This document shows, in pieces, positions 32,545 to 41,551 of a stretch of 64,000 nucleotides of DNA (positions are counted from its first letter, which is position 1; every line of letters begins with the position of its first letter). The translations under genes were made by a program, and so were the position numbers. Below the pieces are notes generated by a model that was not told the DNA's origin, ran no database searches, and saw nothing but the letters and a program-made list of their open reading frames with translations. Origin of the DNA: Candidatus Gastranaerophilales bacterium (GTDB lineage Bacteria > Cyanobacteriota > Vampirovibrionia > Gastranaerophilales > Gastranaerophilaceae); NCBI GenBank assembly GCA_944322755.1, contig CALUPY010000001.1, forward strand, positions 62,001 to 126,000. The letters are read 5' to 3'.

Positions 32545-33808
32545 ATCAGAAGTTCAGGAATATTTAAGAACAATACTAATTTCACTGGGAGTGGCGCTGG
32601 TTATCGCAGCTGTTGCGACTGGGTTTTCTAATGTTATTGCAGAACATCACTACAGACTCGCATCAAAAATTCAGAACAAAGAGCAGGACAATCAGATGCT
32701 TGGTTTCCTGATTTCGAAATACGAAAAAGATCTGCAAAAAGATCCTTCCAATTATGTTTTAAATGTACGGCTGGGTGAGCTGTATGAGCTGCTATTCAGT
32801 TATGAACAATCTGAAAAAAACTATAAACAGGCTATATCAAAAGCTCCATACGGGGTTTACAGTCCTTATATAGGACTGGCACGACTCTATATAAAAATGG
32901 ACAAATTAGACAAAGCACAAATAACCATTAAAAAACTGAGAAATGTTGACCATAAGCCATTGCTGATAGCTAAAGGTAATTTTTATATGGAATTGGGGGA
33001 TGCCTTCTGGAAAAAAACAAGTTATGAAGGCGCATTAAAGCAGTATAAAATGGCATTATTCTTCTATAAAAAAGTAGACTCTGAAAAATCAGAAATGGCC
33101 ATTACCGGAATACTTGACTGTTACAGCAGACTGGCTTCAAAACATTTTATGGCGAATAATATTCCGCATGCTATTCATGACATAGAAACTGCACTTATAT
33201 ACAAAGAAACGCCTGTTTTGAATTACAAACTCGCTTTGTTGTATCAGGATGTTGATATTTTTAAAGCGGTGGAATTTTTGGAAAAAACTTATGCTGTTGA
33301 TCCATCAATAATCAATTATGACCTGTATGAACAAATTCTTATAAAAGCAATAAAACAGGCACAGGCTTTGGATATGTATACCGAAACCCAGCTTTATTAT
33401 CAGAAGTATAAAATGGTAAAACAATTCAGAAAACGGTATATCTTTACTGATAAAGACTATGGAATAGAAATCGTATCTCACAAATTAAAGACAAATATTT
33501 TCGGAAATAAAAAAACTATAAATGTAAAATTTAAAATAAAAAATAAAACTAAAGAAAATTTGAATACATTGTTCGTTGTTGTTGAAGCAAAATATAATGA
33601 TAAAACGGATATTGTATTTAACAAAGTTCTTTTCTCTAAGAAAAACCCATTGAAACCATTGGCTTCGTCTGATATTTTAAGTTTTGAATTGAAATTTGAT
33701 GACGAAAAGGATATAGTAAATACAAAAAATATTATTTTTGATTTCAATATCTCGAAGAAACAGAATATGCGGAAATTTAAGGTCTTTTCATTTGAAATGC
33801 ATAAATAA
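32537..33808 (+). CDS. Membrane-anchored TPR-repeat protein
   Basis: The 423-residue product starts with a single transmembrane helix (about residues 10-30, 'RTILISLGVALVIAAVATGF'). Several tetratricopeptide repeats follow at about 60-290; 'YVLNVRLGELYELLFSYEQSEKNYKQA' and 'YSPYIGLARLYIKMDKLDKAQITIKKL' are visible units. The last third (about 310-423) is beta-rich with 'YGIEIVSHKLKTNIFGNKKTINVKFKIKN', reminiscent of an Ig-like or FxLYD-type domain. It may scaffold envelope complexes. It overlaps the MgtC-like gene by eight bases. Confidence 0.75.
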   Translation: MNKSEVQEYLRTILISLGVALVIAAVATGFSNVIAEHHYRLASKIQNKEQDNQMLGFLISKYEKDLQKDPSNYVLNVRLGELYELLFSYEQSEKNYKQAISKAPYGVYSPYIGLARLYIKMDKLDKAQITIKKLRNVDHKPLLIAKGNFYMELGDAFWKKTSYEGALKQYKMALFFYKKVDSEKSEMAITGILDCYSRLASKHFMANNIPHAIHDIETALIYKETPVLNYKLALLYQDVDIFKAVEFLEKTYAVDPSIINYDLYEQILIKAIKQAQALDMYTETQLYYQKYKMVKQFRKRYIFTDKDYGIEIVSHKLKTNIFGNKKTINVKFKIKNKTKENLNTLFVVVEAKYNDKTDIVFNKVLFSKKNPLKPLASSDILSFELKFDDEKDIVNTKNIIFDFNISKKQNMRKFKVFSFEMHK

Positions 33809-33891
33809 TATTTGTAAACATATCACTTAATAATATTTTCAAAAAGATAAAAAGCGAGTAAAATATATTACTAAGGAGAGTTAGTTATATT

Positions 33892-34716
33892 TTGGAAAAA
33901 TACGTAGAACAGACGTTATATTCAGACGTACCACCAACAAAACTTAGAAATAGGGATGAAAAATTTAGAGAGGCACATACAGGTCCGTTCTGGATTTGGC
34001 TTGCAGACAGATTTTTCTATGGGATGCTTGAAAATCGTTTTTATTCAATGCAGGTTAAAAACAAAGAAAATTTTGATAAGCGTAATCCCAAATATGCTTC
34101 TATTATTTATGCACCGCACTGTAACTGGTGGGATGGCATTGTCGGGTATAATCTGTGCCGCAGAGTGTTTCATACGACTATACGTATGATGATTGAAGAA
34201 TTGAACAGATTTCCTATTCTTGCCAAAGCAGGGGCTTTTGCTGTTAATAAAAAATCTCCTCAGGCATCTATGAAAGCTCTGCAATATGCTGTAGACCAGC
34301 TTTGCAACAAAGATATTTCTCTCTGGATTTTCCCGGAGGGAATAATCAGACCTCCGATGTTTAGACCGATTGAATTTCAAACAGGAATGGCTTATATTGC
34401 TAAAAATGTTGTAAAAAAAGCCGGGGGAATAAATCTTATTCCCGTTTCTGTAAACTACGTGTTTTTAAGAGAGGACAGACCTGAAGTTCTTGTTAAAGTA
34501 GGAGAACCATATACTTTAACTGACCCTAAGGTGGATAGAAAAGAATTGACGCATATTCTCGAAACAAACTTTGAGGCACTGTGTGATGAACATTTGCAAA
34601 GTATCAGGCATGGCTGTGTTGAGGGCAATGAATACGTATTCAGACAGAAACTCAAATGGTACAGAAAACTTGAAAAACGCCTTAAACGTGTTAAAGTTAC
34701 GAATTCCGGTGTTTAG
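33892..34716 (+). CDS. Lysophospholipid / glycerol-3-phosphate acyltransferase-like (PlsC family)
   Basis: The 274-residue enzyme has the acyltransferase HX4D motif in 'YAPHCNWWDG' (His76, Asp81) and 'LWIFPEGII' (residues 145-152), the FPEG block that binds the phosphate of the acceptor, with 'NKKSPQASMKALQYAV' between them. It probably transfers an acyl chain to a lysophospholipid or to a related lipid or pigment. The N-terminus has no long transmembrane helix. The best start is a TTG at 33892 with AAGGAGAG about 13 bases upstream; an ATT just before it is less likely. It is convergent with hpt, whose end overlaps its last four bases. Confidence 0.88.
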   Translation: MEKYVEQTLYSDVPPTKLRNRDEKFREAHTGPFWIWLADRFFYGMLENRFYSMQVKNKENFDKRNPKYASIIYAPHCNWWDGIVGYNLCRRVFHTTIRMMIEELNRFPILAKAGAFAVNKKSPQASMKALQYAVDQLCNKDISLWIFPEGIIRPPMFRPIEFQTGMAYIAKNVVKKAGGINLIPVSVNYVFLREDRPEVLVKVGEPYTLTDPKVDRKELTHILETNFEALCDEHLQSIRHGCVEGNEYVFRQKLKWYRKLEKRLKRVKVTNSGV

Positions 34717-35249
34717 TCGGGGAAATATCCTATATATGGCAGATTTCTGAAATAGCCTTCGTAGTCTAGTCCATATCCGACAACAAATTTGTCATCAATT
34801 TCAAATCCGTAATAGTCCGGCTGAATGTCTGTTATTCTGGCTATTTTTTTGTTTAAAAATGTAATAATACCAAGGTGTTTCGGTGAGTGGGTTCTATGCA
34901 GCATATCGCATAAAAATTTCAGTGTGCATCCCGTGTCAATAATATCTTCAACTATAATGACATTTTTTCCTTCAAGGTTTGGCAGTGTTAAATCAAGTGC
35001 TTTTACATTGCCGGAGGATTTTTGTTCGTTACCGTAGCTCGAAACTTTTATAAACTCTAACTGTACAGGCATTTTTAGATATTTTATTAGGTCACAGCAG
35101 AAAATACTGGAACCTTTTAGCACACATATAACGGTCAAATCTTCATCAGTTCCGAAATCTTTGTTTATTTCTTCTGCGAGTTCTTTTGTTCTGTTAAGAA
35201 CTTGTTCTTTACTGAATAAAATTTTTAAATCTTTTACATCTTTTTTCAT
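34713..35249 (-). CDS. hpt: Hypoxanthine phosphoribosyltransferase
   Basis: Hpt converts hypoxanthine or guanine plus PRPP to IMP or GMP. The 178-residue protein has 'LTVICVLKGSSIFCCDLIKYL' at the N-terminus, 'FIKVSSYG', the PRPP-binding motif 'VIIVEDIIDTGCTLKFL' near residue 98, and 'PDYYGFEIDDKFVVGYGLDYEGYFRNLPYIG' at the C-terminus, all diagnostic. It is the last gene of the SNF2-ldpA-tilS-hpt operon, only three bases after tilS; the tilS-hpt order is common in bacteria. Purine nucleoside phosphorylase at 17293 supplies its substrate. Confidence 0.97.
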   Translation of the reverse strand: MKKDVKDLKILFSKEQVLNRTKELAEEINKDFGTDEDLTVICVLKGSSIFCCDLIKYLKMPVQLEFIKVSSYGNEQKSSGNVKALDLTLPNLEGKNVIIVEDIIDTGCTLKFLCDMLHRTHSPKHLGIITFLNKKIARITDIQPDYYGFEIDDKFVVGYGLDYEGYFRNLPYIGYFPD

Positions 35250-35252
35250 AAA

Positions 35253-36584
35253 CTATCTTTCTTTCATTAACACGAAATACAGAGGAGCTTTTTCAGCACG
35301 AAGTTTTTCGCTCAATCCGGCTTTCGGTATCCATAGCACTTCTTTTTCATTGCATAATAACACAATTTCGTCACGTTTGTATTTTTCTATATTTTTGTTT
35401 ATAAAATATTTTTTGAGTTTCATGCTGCCTTTCATTCCGAAAGGATTAATAATATCTCCGTCTCGGCGGGTTCTTAGAATGAGAGGGAATGTCAAATTCA
35501 CAAAGGCATAATTTTCTGTTTCATTCGGAAATTCTTCCGGCATGTTGTCGATTTTTTTTATTTCAAATATTTTATTTTTGAATAAATAACTGCCTTCGCC
35601 ATTAATAACTACTTCATCAAAAATCTTTTCTTTTTTTTCTATGAAAGTAAAATATTTCTCTCCAGAAAATAACCAGAGATTGCTGGTTATAGATAGTGTA
35701 TTTCCCGCTTTTGTACGGGTATTTTCTGTTATAAAAGAAATAACATCGTTTATCTTTTTTGAATCATATTCAAGATTTTTTTCTATAAATATTTCATGAA
35801 TAAATTTTTTTTGGACATCTAAAGATTGTTCAAGAAATTTTTTTGTATTGATTTTATTTTCATCTGATATTTCTTTACTGATTTTATCAAGATATTCTTT
35901 AATTATATTTTGTTCTGAAGCCGCAATTTCTGACAGCCGCATAACTGCATTATCTATATCAGGGTTTATTTGTTTCAAGTCTTTTATTACTTTGTGGCGC
36001 AGAAAATTCCTTTTGTATTTTGTATTCAAGTTGCTGGAATCGTTGTTTGGATTGAGCTTGTGTGTATTGCAATATTCTTCCACATCTTGTCTTGACCATA
36101 ATAGCAGCGGCCGATAAATTTTATATCCAAAGATTTCAGAATATTCAGTTATTCCGCATAATCCTTTGACGCCTGTACCGTGGGCAATTCTGAATATCAC
36201 TGTTTCTGTGTTGTCTGATTTGTTATGTGCAAGAAAGACACCTGCTGCTTCAAATTTTTCACAGCATTTTTTGAAAAATTTCTGTCTTGCTTCTCGTGCT
36301 GCAGTTTCTGATTTTTTTACATCTTCAGAAAGTCGTTCTGAATAAAAAATTATACCACGTTGTTTACAGAAATATTTACAGTTTTCTTCCTCTTTCTCCG
36401 ACTCATCTCCGCGCCAGTTGTGGTTTAAGTGTACTGCTATAACTTCAAAATTTTGTTCTATAGACAGTTTGAACAAAATCTCAAGCAGGCACATTGAATC
36501 ATAACCTCCGGAAAAACCTACCAGAAAACGCTTACCGGAGTTAAATATTTGGTATTTTTCTAAATAAGAAATTATTCTTTGCAT
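35253..36584 (-). CDS. tilS: tRNA(Ile)-lysidine synthetase
   Basis: TilS converts the wobble C of tRNA-Ile(CAU) to lysidine using ATP and lysine, which is essential for reading AUA. The 443-residue enzyme has the PP-loop 'VGFSGGYDSMCLLEIL' near residue 25, 'VHLNHNWRGDESEKEE', 'YSERLSEDVKKSETAAREARQKFF', 'AHNKSDNTETVIFRIAHGTGVKGLCGI' and 'RPLLLWSRQDVEEYC', as in the family. The C-terminal domain ends with 'LWIPKAGLSEKLRAE'. Its start lies 13 bases inside the end of the ldpA-like gene, so the two are coupled, and hpt follows after three bases. Confidence 0.96.
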   Translation of the reverse strand: MQRIISYLEKYQIFNSGKRFLVGFSGGYDSMCLLEILFKLSIEQNFEVIAVHLNHNWRGDESEKEEENCKYFCKQRGIIFYSERLSEDVKKSETAAREARQKFFKKCCEKFEAAGVFLAHNKSDNTETVIFRIAHGTGVKGLCGITEYSEIFGYKIYRPLLLWSRQDVEEYCNTHKLNPNNDSSNLNTKYKRNFLRHKVIKDLKQINPDIDNAVMRLSEIAASEQNIIKEYLDKISKEISDENKINTKKFLEQSLDVQKKFIHEIFIEKNLEYDSKKINDVISFITENTRTKAGNTLSITSNLWLFSGEKYFTFIEKKEKIFDEVVINGEGSYLFKNKIFEIKKIDNMPEEFPNETENYAFVNLTFPLILRTRRDGDIINPFGMKGSMKLKKYFINKNIEKYKRDEIVLLCNEKEVLWIPKAGLSEKLRAEKAPLYFVLMKER

Positions 36585-37489
36585 TTTTCAACCAGCTTCT
36601 TTGCGCATATAACAGCTTCATCGGAATCTTTGCCCTTAATAATTTCTCTGGCATAAGAGCCGACAGCTATCCCATTATATTTTATGTTGCACATTTTTGC
36701 CAGTTCTGCAGTTTTTTCATTTGTACCGCCTGAGATAATTACATACGTTCTGTATTCTTCAACAATATGCGCCATAGAAACAGCCTGCAGAGTTGATTTA
36801 TAGGTGTTTTCTCCGCCTGACATTGGAACACCGTCCGCCTGAATAATGAAATCAGAATTTCCAAGCCATTTTTTTATTTTACCGATGATTTTTCTTATTT
36901 TTTCATTGCTGTAATATTTTCTGTCAAGGCAAAAACTCAAAGGTGTTTTAGCTTTTTTTATAAGATATTTAAGTCTGTCATAAGGCGGTTTTTTTGAAGC
37001 AAGATGAACTTCTATACAGTCTATATCGTATTTTTCTGCCAGCTTTAGCGCTTCATCAAAGTCACTTTCTTTTTCAAAAAATGAAATTGCTTTGCACTTG
37101 CAGCGTTTGCAGCCAATACACTTTTCCTTTTGCACAAACGGGTATCCGTCATCAAGAAGAATAATTGCATCCTGCGGACACACATTTACACAGGCAGAAC
37201 ATCTGGTGCATTTTTCATTTATAATTTCTGCTTTATTAATATGCGCATCTCCGGATACTCCTATACTCAGACATAAAAGAAAATCATCTTTGTTTTTTCC
37301 GGCTTTTTCTATCCCTTTGTAAACAGCGTTTATTGCTTCTTCTGATGCATTTATATCGAACATATCACATCCGGCTTTTGCATAAACTGCAACATTTGAT
37401 ATTATACTTTCTTCACTTTGATTGCCGAGACCGAGTACAAGCTTAAAAATTTTTCTTTCATCTAAAATTTTAAACAGATTTTTTTTCAT
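36572..37489 (-). CDS. LdpA-like double [4Fe-4S] cluster protein
   Basis: The 305-residue protein has an N-terminal barrel-like start ('FKLVLGLGNQSEESIISNVAVYAKAGCDMFDI'). It then has two ferredoxin motifs: Cys94, 97, 100 and 104 in 'CTRCSACVNVCP', and Cys124, 127, 130 and 132 in 'CIGCKRCKC'. A C-terminal half follows with 'QADGVPMSGG' and 'YVIISGGTNEKTAELAKMC'. The layout and the C-terminal phrases resemble cyanobacterial LdpA, an iron-sulfur protein that reports redox state to the circadian clock. There the substrate and enzymatic role are not known either. This homologue occurs without any clock gene nearby and is cotranscribed with tilS and the SNF2 helicase. The LdpA link is my recognition, not a search. 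Confidence 0.7.
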   Translation of the reverse strand: MKKNLFKILDERKIFKLVLGLGNQSEESIISNVAVYAKAGCDMFDINASEEAINAVYKGIEKAGKNKDDFLLCLSIGVSGDAHINKAEIINEKCTRCSACVNVCPQDAIILLDDGYPFVQKEKCIGCKRCKCKAISFFEKESDFDEALKLAEKYDIDCIEVHLASKKPPYDRLKYLIKKAKTPLSFCLDRKYYSNEKIRKIIGKIKKWLGNSDFIIQADGVPMSGGENTYKSTLQAVSMAHIVEEYRTYVIISGGTNEKTAELAKMCNIKYNGIAVGSYAREIIKGKDSDEAVICAKKLVEKCKE

Positions 37490-37493
37490 ATTG

Positions 37494-40400
37494 CTAATCC
37501 AAAGAGAATATGTCTTTCAAATCTTCGTAAGTCAAAGATTTGCCGATATTTCTATCAACAGAAATTACCGCATCCACAAGATCTCTTTTTCTTGATTTAA
37601 GTTTTTGAATTTTTTCTTCAACAGTACCTTTTGTAATCATTCTATATACGAAAACTTTTTTCGTCTGCCCGATACGATAAGCTCTGTCAGTTGCCTGGTC
37701 TTCAACAGCAGGATTCCACCACGGGTCGTAGTGAATTACATAGTCTGCGCCTGTCAGGTTCAATCCGGTACCGCCGGCTTTTAGGCTAATAAGGAATATA
37801 GGAATAGTCGGATTGCTGTTAAAGTTTTCAACAGCTTCCTGTCTGTTTTTCGTTTTGCCTGTAAGGTATTCGTGTTTAATACCTTCTTTTTCGAGCCAAA
37901 CTTTGATAATATCAAGCATATCTACAAACTGACTGAATAAAAGTACTCTGTGACCTTCAGCAATAATTTCTTTTAGCATCTCTTTAAGCTGTTCAAATTT
38001 GCCTGATTCATTTATTCCCTTAATGTTTTCTTTGTCATACAATCTCGGATGGCAGCATATCTGGCGCAGTCTGAGAAGTGCGGAGAATATAGACATACGG
38101 CTCTTTTCGATACCATGTTCTTCAATGCTCTTGAACAATTCTTCTTTCGTGGAATCAAGAACTTCCATATAAAAATCTTTTTGTTCCGGGGTAAGTTCGC
38201 AGTATGCAACGTTTTCAATCTTATCCGGAAGATCTTTTGCAACATCTCTTTTCATACGTCTTAGTATGAAGGGATAAATTTGAGATTTTAAGCGCTTTTC
38301 AACAGTTTTATCTTCACGTTCTGTAATCGGGTTAACATATCTGTAATTAAATTCCGATTTGTCAAATAAAAATCCCGGCATAAGAAAATCAAATATTGAC
38401 CACAATTCCTCGAGCTTGTTTTCAATTGGAGTACCTGAAAGTGCGAGTTTGTGTTTGCATCTTAATTCTTTTACAGCCTGGGCTGTCTGAGAGTCTGCAT
38501 TTTTTATGTTCTGGGATTCGTCCAGAATTACGTATCTGAACTCGTGCTTTTTGAGCTCTTTAATATCGCGTCTTACGAGTGCATAGCTTGTGATAACAAT
38601 GTCATATTTCGGAATTTCTTTGAAAAGTTCTTTTCTGTCTGTGCCTGAAAGTTTCAGGCAGCTAAGACCAGGTGCGAATTTTTCAATTTCATTTTCCCAG
38701 TTAAATACAACTGATGTAGGGCAGACAACAAGAGAAGTTTCTTTTTTGTTTTTTTCCTTTGCTTTTTGTAACAAAGCAAGTGCCTGAAGTGTTTTTCCAA
38801 GCCCCATATCATCAGCAAGAATGCCGTTCAGTCCGTATTGATACAAGAACCACAGCCAGCCGAAACCTCTTGTCTGGTATTCTCTGAGTTCTGCATTAAT
38901 ACCCCGGGGTAATGCCGGTACATCCATTGTTGAGAATGTAGAAATTTGTTTCCAGAATTTCGAAAATTTACGGCTCATCTTGATTGTCATTCCGAGGTTT
39001 TCCATCTCTGAAAGCAAACCGGCTCTATACGTTTTTACAATGTATTTATTTTCTTCATTTCTGTACACGTCGAAAGTGTTGAATGCTTTTAGTAAAGAAT
39101 ATACGGCATCTGTCGGGACTTCAGCAAAACCCAGATTTTTGATTCTTAAATATTTGCTGCCGTCTGTGGTCAACGAATATACTTCATCAAACGGAAGAAT
39201 TTCTTCTCCTACACGTCCGTATAATTCAATTTCAAAGCTGTCTGTTGTGTTAATAGCAAAATCAATATCCGCACACAATTCGAATTTGTCTTTTGTTAAT
39301 TTAAAGAAAGACATATCATCTTTTTCTTCAAACAACCATCCGTCTCCTGCCTGCTGGATATAATAGTTGTAAAAATCAATTGCATTTTCTTTTTCCAGTG
39401 CAAGGTTATTGGTCTGCATTGGTGCGAATTTGCAGGCAAGAAGCATATTGTATGCAGCTTCTTCGTGCTGGGGATTTCTTTTCACCCAGTACAATAAATC
39501 TTCCTGCGGCTTTTTAATTGTAACGTATGGTGTTTTTTCAATATGTTTTGTATAAGGAACTCTTGTTCCGTCATAATCAAATTCCAATGAGGCCTTTAAT
39601 GAACCGTCATAGTCAAGTCCGAGGGATACAACGTTAATCGGCGGTTTTTGTTCAAGAAATAGTTTTTCAATTGATTCTGCCACTTCAACATGCATTGCCT
39701 GCTGGAGTTTAGGCAGTTCTTCATATAAGAATTTTGCACCGTCTGAGTCACGTACATCCGTAAAACTTGCTTTTATAAGATTTTGAGGTAAAGCTGAAAC
39801 CTGAGTAGTGGTAGGGAAAATGACATTTTTATACCGTCCCCATTTTAGTTGCCTTGAAAAATATCTTATTTCCTCAAACGGATATGAATCACTTCCGTCA
39901 GGCCTATCCCAGGTCAAAGAAAGCAAAACATTTCCTACCATTGAAAAATTTACGGAAAGTGTAAGTGACCATTCTTTGTCATCAAATCTTAGTCTGTCTT
40001 TTGTTTTTCCGTCTATAACTTCTTCCGCCTTAGACAAAAGCTGGAAAAATCCGTCAAATTTATTTATCGGAACATCATACCAGCCTGCTTTTTTGTCCAG
40101 CCTTGAACGCTGTAAAAGCAGCTGAAAGATTGCGACTTCTACTTTCTGCTCTGCATTGAGTTCAAAATTCGGGTCGTTTTTTTGCACTTCAATCAGTGCT
40201 CTTAAAATTGCTTCCAAATCTCTTATGACTTTTCCTGTATTTCTGTCCATAACAAGAATGGAGAAAAAGTTTTGTCGGCGTTTGGGATTAAAATGGAAAA
40301 TATAATTCCCCTGTGGATTTTCTACCTCAGGTACAAATTCGTCAGGATATTCAACTTTGATTTTGTGTGTTTTTTCCAGATATTTGTCGTAAACTTTATC

Positions 40401-40688
40401 TTCTATTACTTTTAATCCTACAGCGATGGCATGTTTGCACCATTCTTCTTTCAGTGGGCAGCTGCAATCAGCTTTTACTCCATCGCGCGTGAAAGTCAGA
40501 CTAGTCTCATAAGCGTCTTTAAAGTTGCCTTTAACTTTGGCGTCTACTCCGGCAAGTCTTGTTTCATAAGAAAGAACAATACCTTTCTGATGGCTTTCAT
40601 AACCTCTGCGCCAGCTTCCGGGTGTCGCTCTGTCCTTAATGTACTTATAATTAAATTTGCAAGCGTTAATTTCTTTTTGTTTTTTCAT
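37494..40688 (-). CDS. SNF2-family helicase-like ATPase with SWIM zinc finger
   Basis: The 1064-residue protein begins at the ATG at 40688. The longer frame to 40781 would add a hydrophobic, unlikely leader. An N-terminal SWIM-type finger is visible at 'DCSCPLKEEWCKHAIAVGLKV' (CxC...CxH). A middle SNF2-associated region follows, then the two RecA-like halves: 'GILADDMGLGKTLQALALL' (Walker A), 'VILDESQNIKNA' (DEAH-equivalent), 'ALSGTPIENKLEELWSIFDFL', and motifs V-VI 'ISLKAGGTGLNLTGADYVIHYDPWWNPAVEDQATDRAYRIGQ'-like in two parts. It translocates on double-stranded DNA, probably in transcription or repair. It is the first gene of an operon with the ldpA-like gene (four bases apart), tilS and hpt. 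Confidence 0.93.
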   Translation of the reverse strand: MKKQKEINACKFNYKYIKDRATPGSWRRGYESHQKGIVLSYETRLAGVDAKVKGNFKDAYETSLTFTRDGVKADCSCPLKEEWCKHAIAVGLKVIEDKVYDKYLEKTHKIKVEYPDEFVPEVENPQGNYIFHFNPKRRQNFFSILVMDRNTGKVIRDLEAILRALIEVQKNDPNFELNAEQKVEVAIFQLLLQRSRLDKKAGWYDVPINKFDGFFQLLSKAEEVIDGKTKDRLRFDDKEWSLTLSVNFSMVGNVLLSLTWDRPDGSDSYPFEEIRYFSRQLKWGRYKNVIFPTTTQVSALPQNLIKASFTDVRDSDGAKFLYEELPKLQQAMHVEVAESIEKLFLEQKPPINVVSLGLDYDGSLKASLEFDYDGTRVPYTKHIEKTPYVTIKKPQEDLLYWVKRNPQHEEAAYNMLLACKFAPMQTNNLALEKENAIDFYNYYIQQAGDGWLFEEKDDMSFFKLTKDKFELCADIDFAINTTDSFEIELYGRVGEEILPFDEVYSLTTDGSKYLRIKNLGFAEVPTDAVYSLLKAFNTFDVYRNEENKYIVKTYRAGLLSEMENLGMTIKMSRKFSKFWKQISTFSTMDVPALPRGINAELREYQTRGFGWLWFLYQYGLNGILADDMGLGKTLQALALLQKAKEKNKKETSLVVCPTSVVFNWENEIEKFAPGLSCLKLSGTDRKELFKEIPKYDIVITSYALVRRDIKELKKHEFRYVILDESQNIKNADSQTAQAVKELRCKHKLALSGTPIENKLEELWSIFDFLMPGFLFDKSEFNYRYVNPITEREDKTVEKRLKSQIYPFILRRMKRDVAKDLPDKIENVAYCELTPEQKDFYMEVLDSTKEELFKSIEEHGIEKSRMSIFSALLRLRQICCHPRLYDKENIKGINESGKFEQLKEMLKEIIAEGHRVLLFSQFVDMLDIIKVWLEKEGIKHEYLTGKTKNRQEAVENFNSNPTIPIFLISLKAGGTGLNLTGADYVIHYDPWWNPAVEDQATDRAYRIGQTKKVFVYRMITKGTVEEKIQKLKSRKRDLVDAVISVDRNIGKSLTYEDLKDIFSLD

Positions 40689-40879
40689 AAATAACCTAAT
40701 CAGAAAAAGCTTTCTGAAAAGCAACATTTCGACTGACATAAAAAGAAATTTCTTTTTACTCAATCCCCTCACAGTAACCAAAACTATTACTTAAACAGTT
40801 ACCTTAATATAAGTATACACAAAACTAAAAAAATAACAATACTTGATTCTATCTTTATGGTTGTGCAAAAATTAAGTCT

Positions 40880-41503
40880 ATGAGTGATAATAATTTTGTA
40901 TATCTGTTATATGGAAAAATCTATATAAATCTGACAAATCTATGCACAAATGACTGTGTGTTTTGTATTCGTGCAATTAAAGATGACGTAGTCGGGGCTA
41001 ATTTGTTCCTGTCAGAAGAAAAGGTCGACATGACTGAATTAAAAAAGCAGTTGGATGAGATACACCCTGAAAATTATAAAGAAATTGTATTTTGCGGATA
41101 TGGTGAACCCATGCTCAGACTGGAAGAACTGAAAGAAACGGCAAAATATATCAGAGAAAAATATCCCAATCTGAAAATCAGGATAAACACAAACGGTCAG
41201 GCAAATCTTGTTTACAAAAGAAATGTTGTTCCTGAGCTTGTTGGTCTGATTGACAGTGTTTCTGTCAGCTTCAACGGTGAAAATGAAGAAGTGTATAATG
41301 CTATTTCTTTGCCTAAACTTCCAAATGCATATGGCGCGATGAAAGAATTTATTAAAGAGTGTGTGAAACATAATATAGAAACTACAGCCACTATTGTTAC
41401 CGGCTATAAGAACTATAATGTTAATCTTGAAAGCTGCAAGTCTCAAATTGAGGCATTAGGAGTGAATTTTAGAGAGCGTCCGTGGATAGAAAACGGGTAT
41501 TGA
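40880..41503 (+). CDS. Radical SAM protein, TatD-associated type
   Basis: The 207-residue enzyme has the cluster-binding triad Cys22, Cys26 and Cys29 in 'NLTNLCTNDCVFCIR', followed by 'EIVFCGYGEPMLRLEEL' (the GGE-like SAM contact) and 'IRINTNGQANL'. The opening 'VYLLYGKIYINLTNLC' matches the small radical SAM family that usually lies next to tatD; no tatD is present here. The reaction is unknown. The gene is isolated between a divergent operon and the 41.5 kb paralogue. Its start has no Shine-Dalgarno; a poor -10 lies nearby. Confidence 0.85.
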   Translation: MSDNNFVYLLYGKIYINLTNLCTNDCVFCIRAIKDDVVGANLFLSEEKVDMTELKKQLDEIHPENYKEIVFCGYGEPMLRLEELKETAKYIREKYPNLKIRINTNGQANLVYKRNVVPELVGLIDSVSVSFNGENEEVYNAISLPKLPNAYGAMKEFIKECVKHNIETTATIVTGYKNYNVNLESCKSQIEALGVNFRERPWIENGY

Positions 41504-41551
41504 TTCAGGCAAATTATTTTTTGTTTTGATTTTTAATTATTGTGTAAAATT

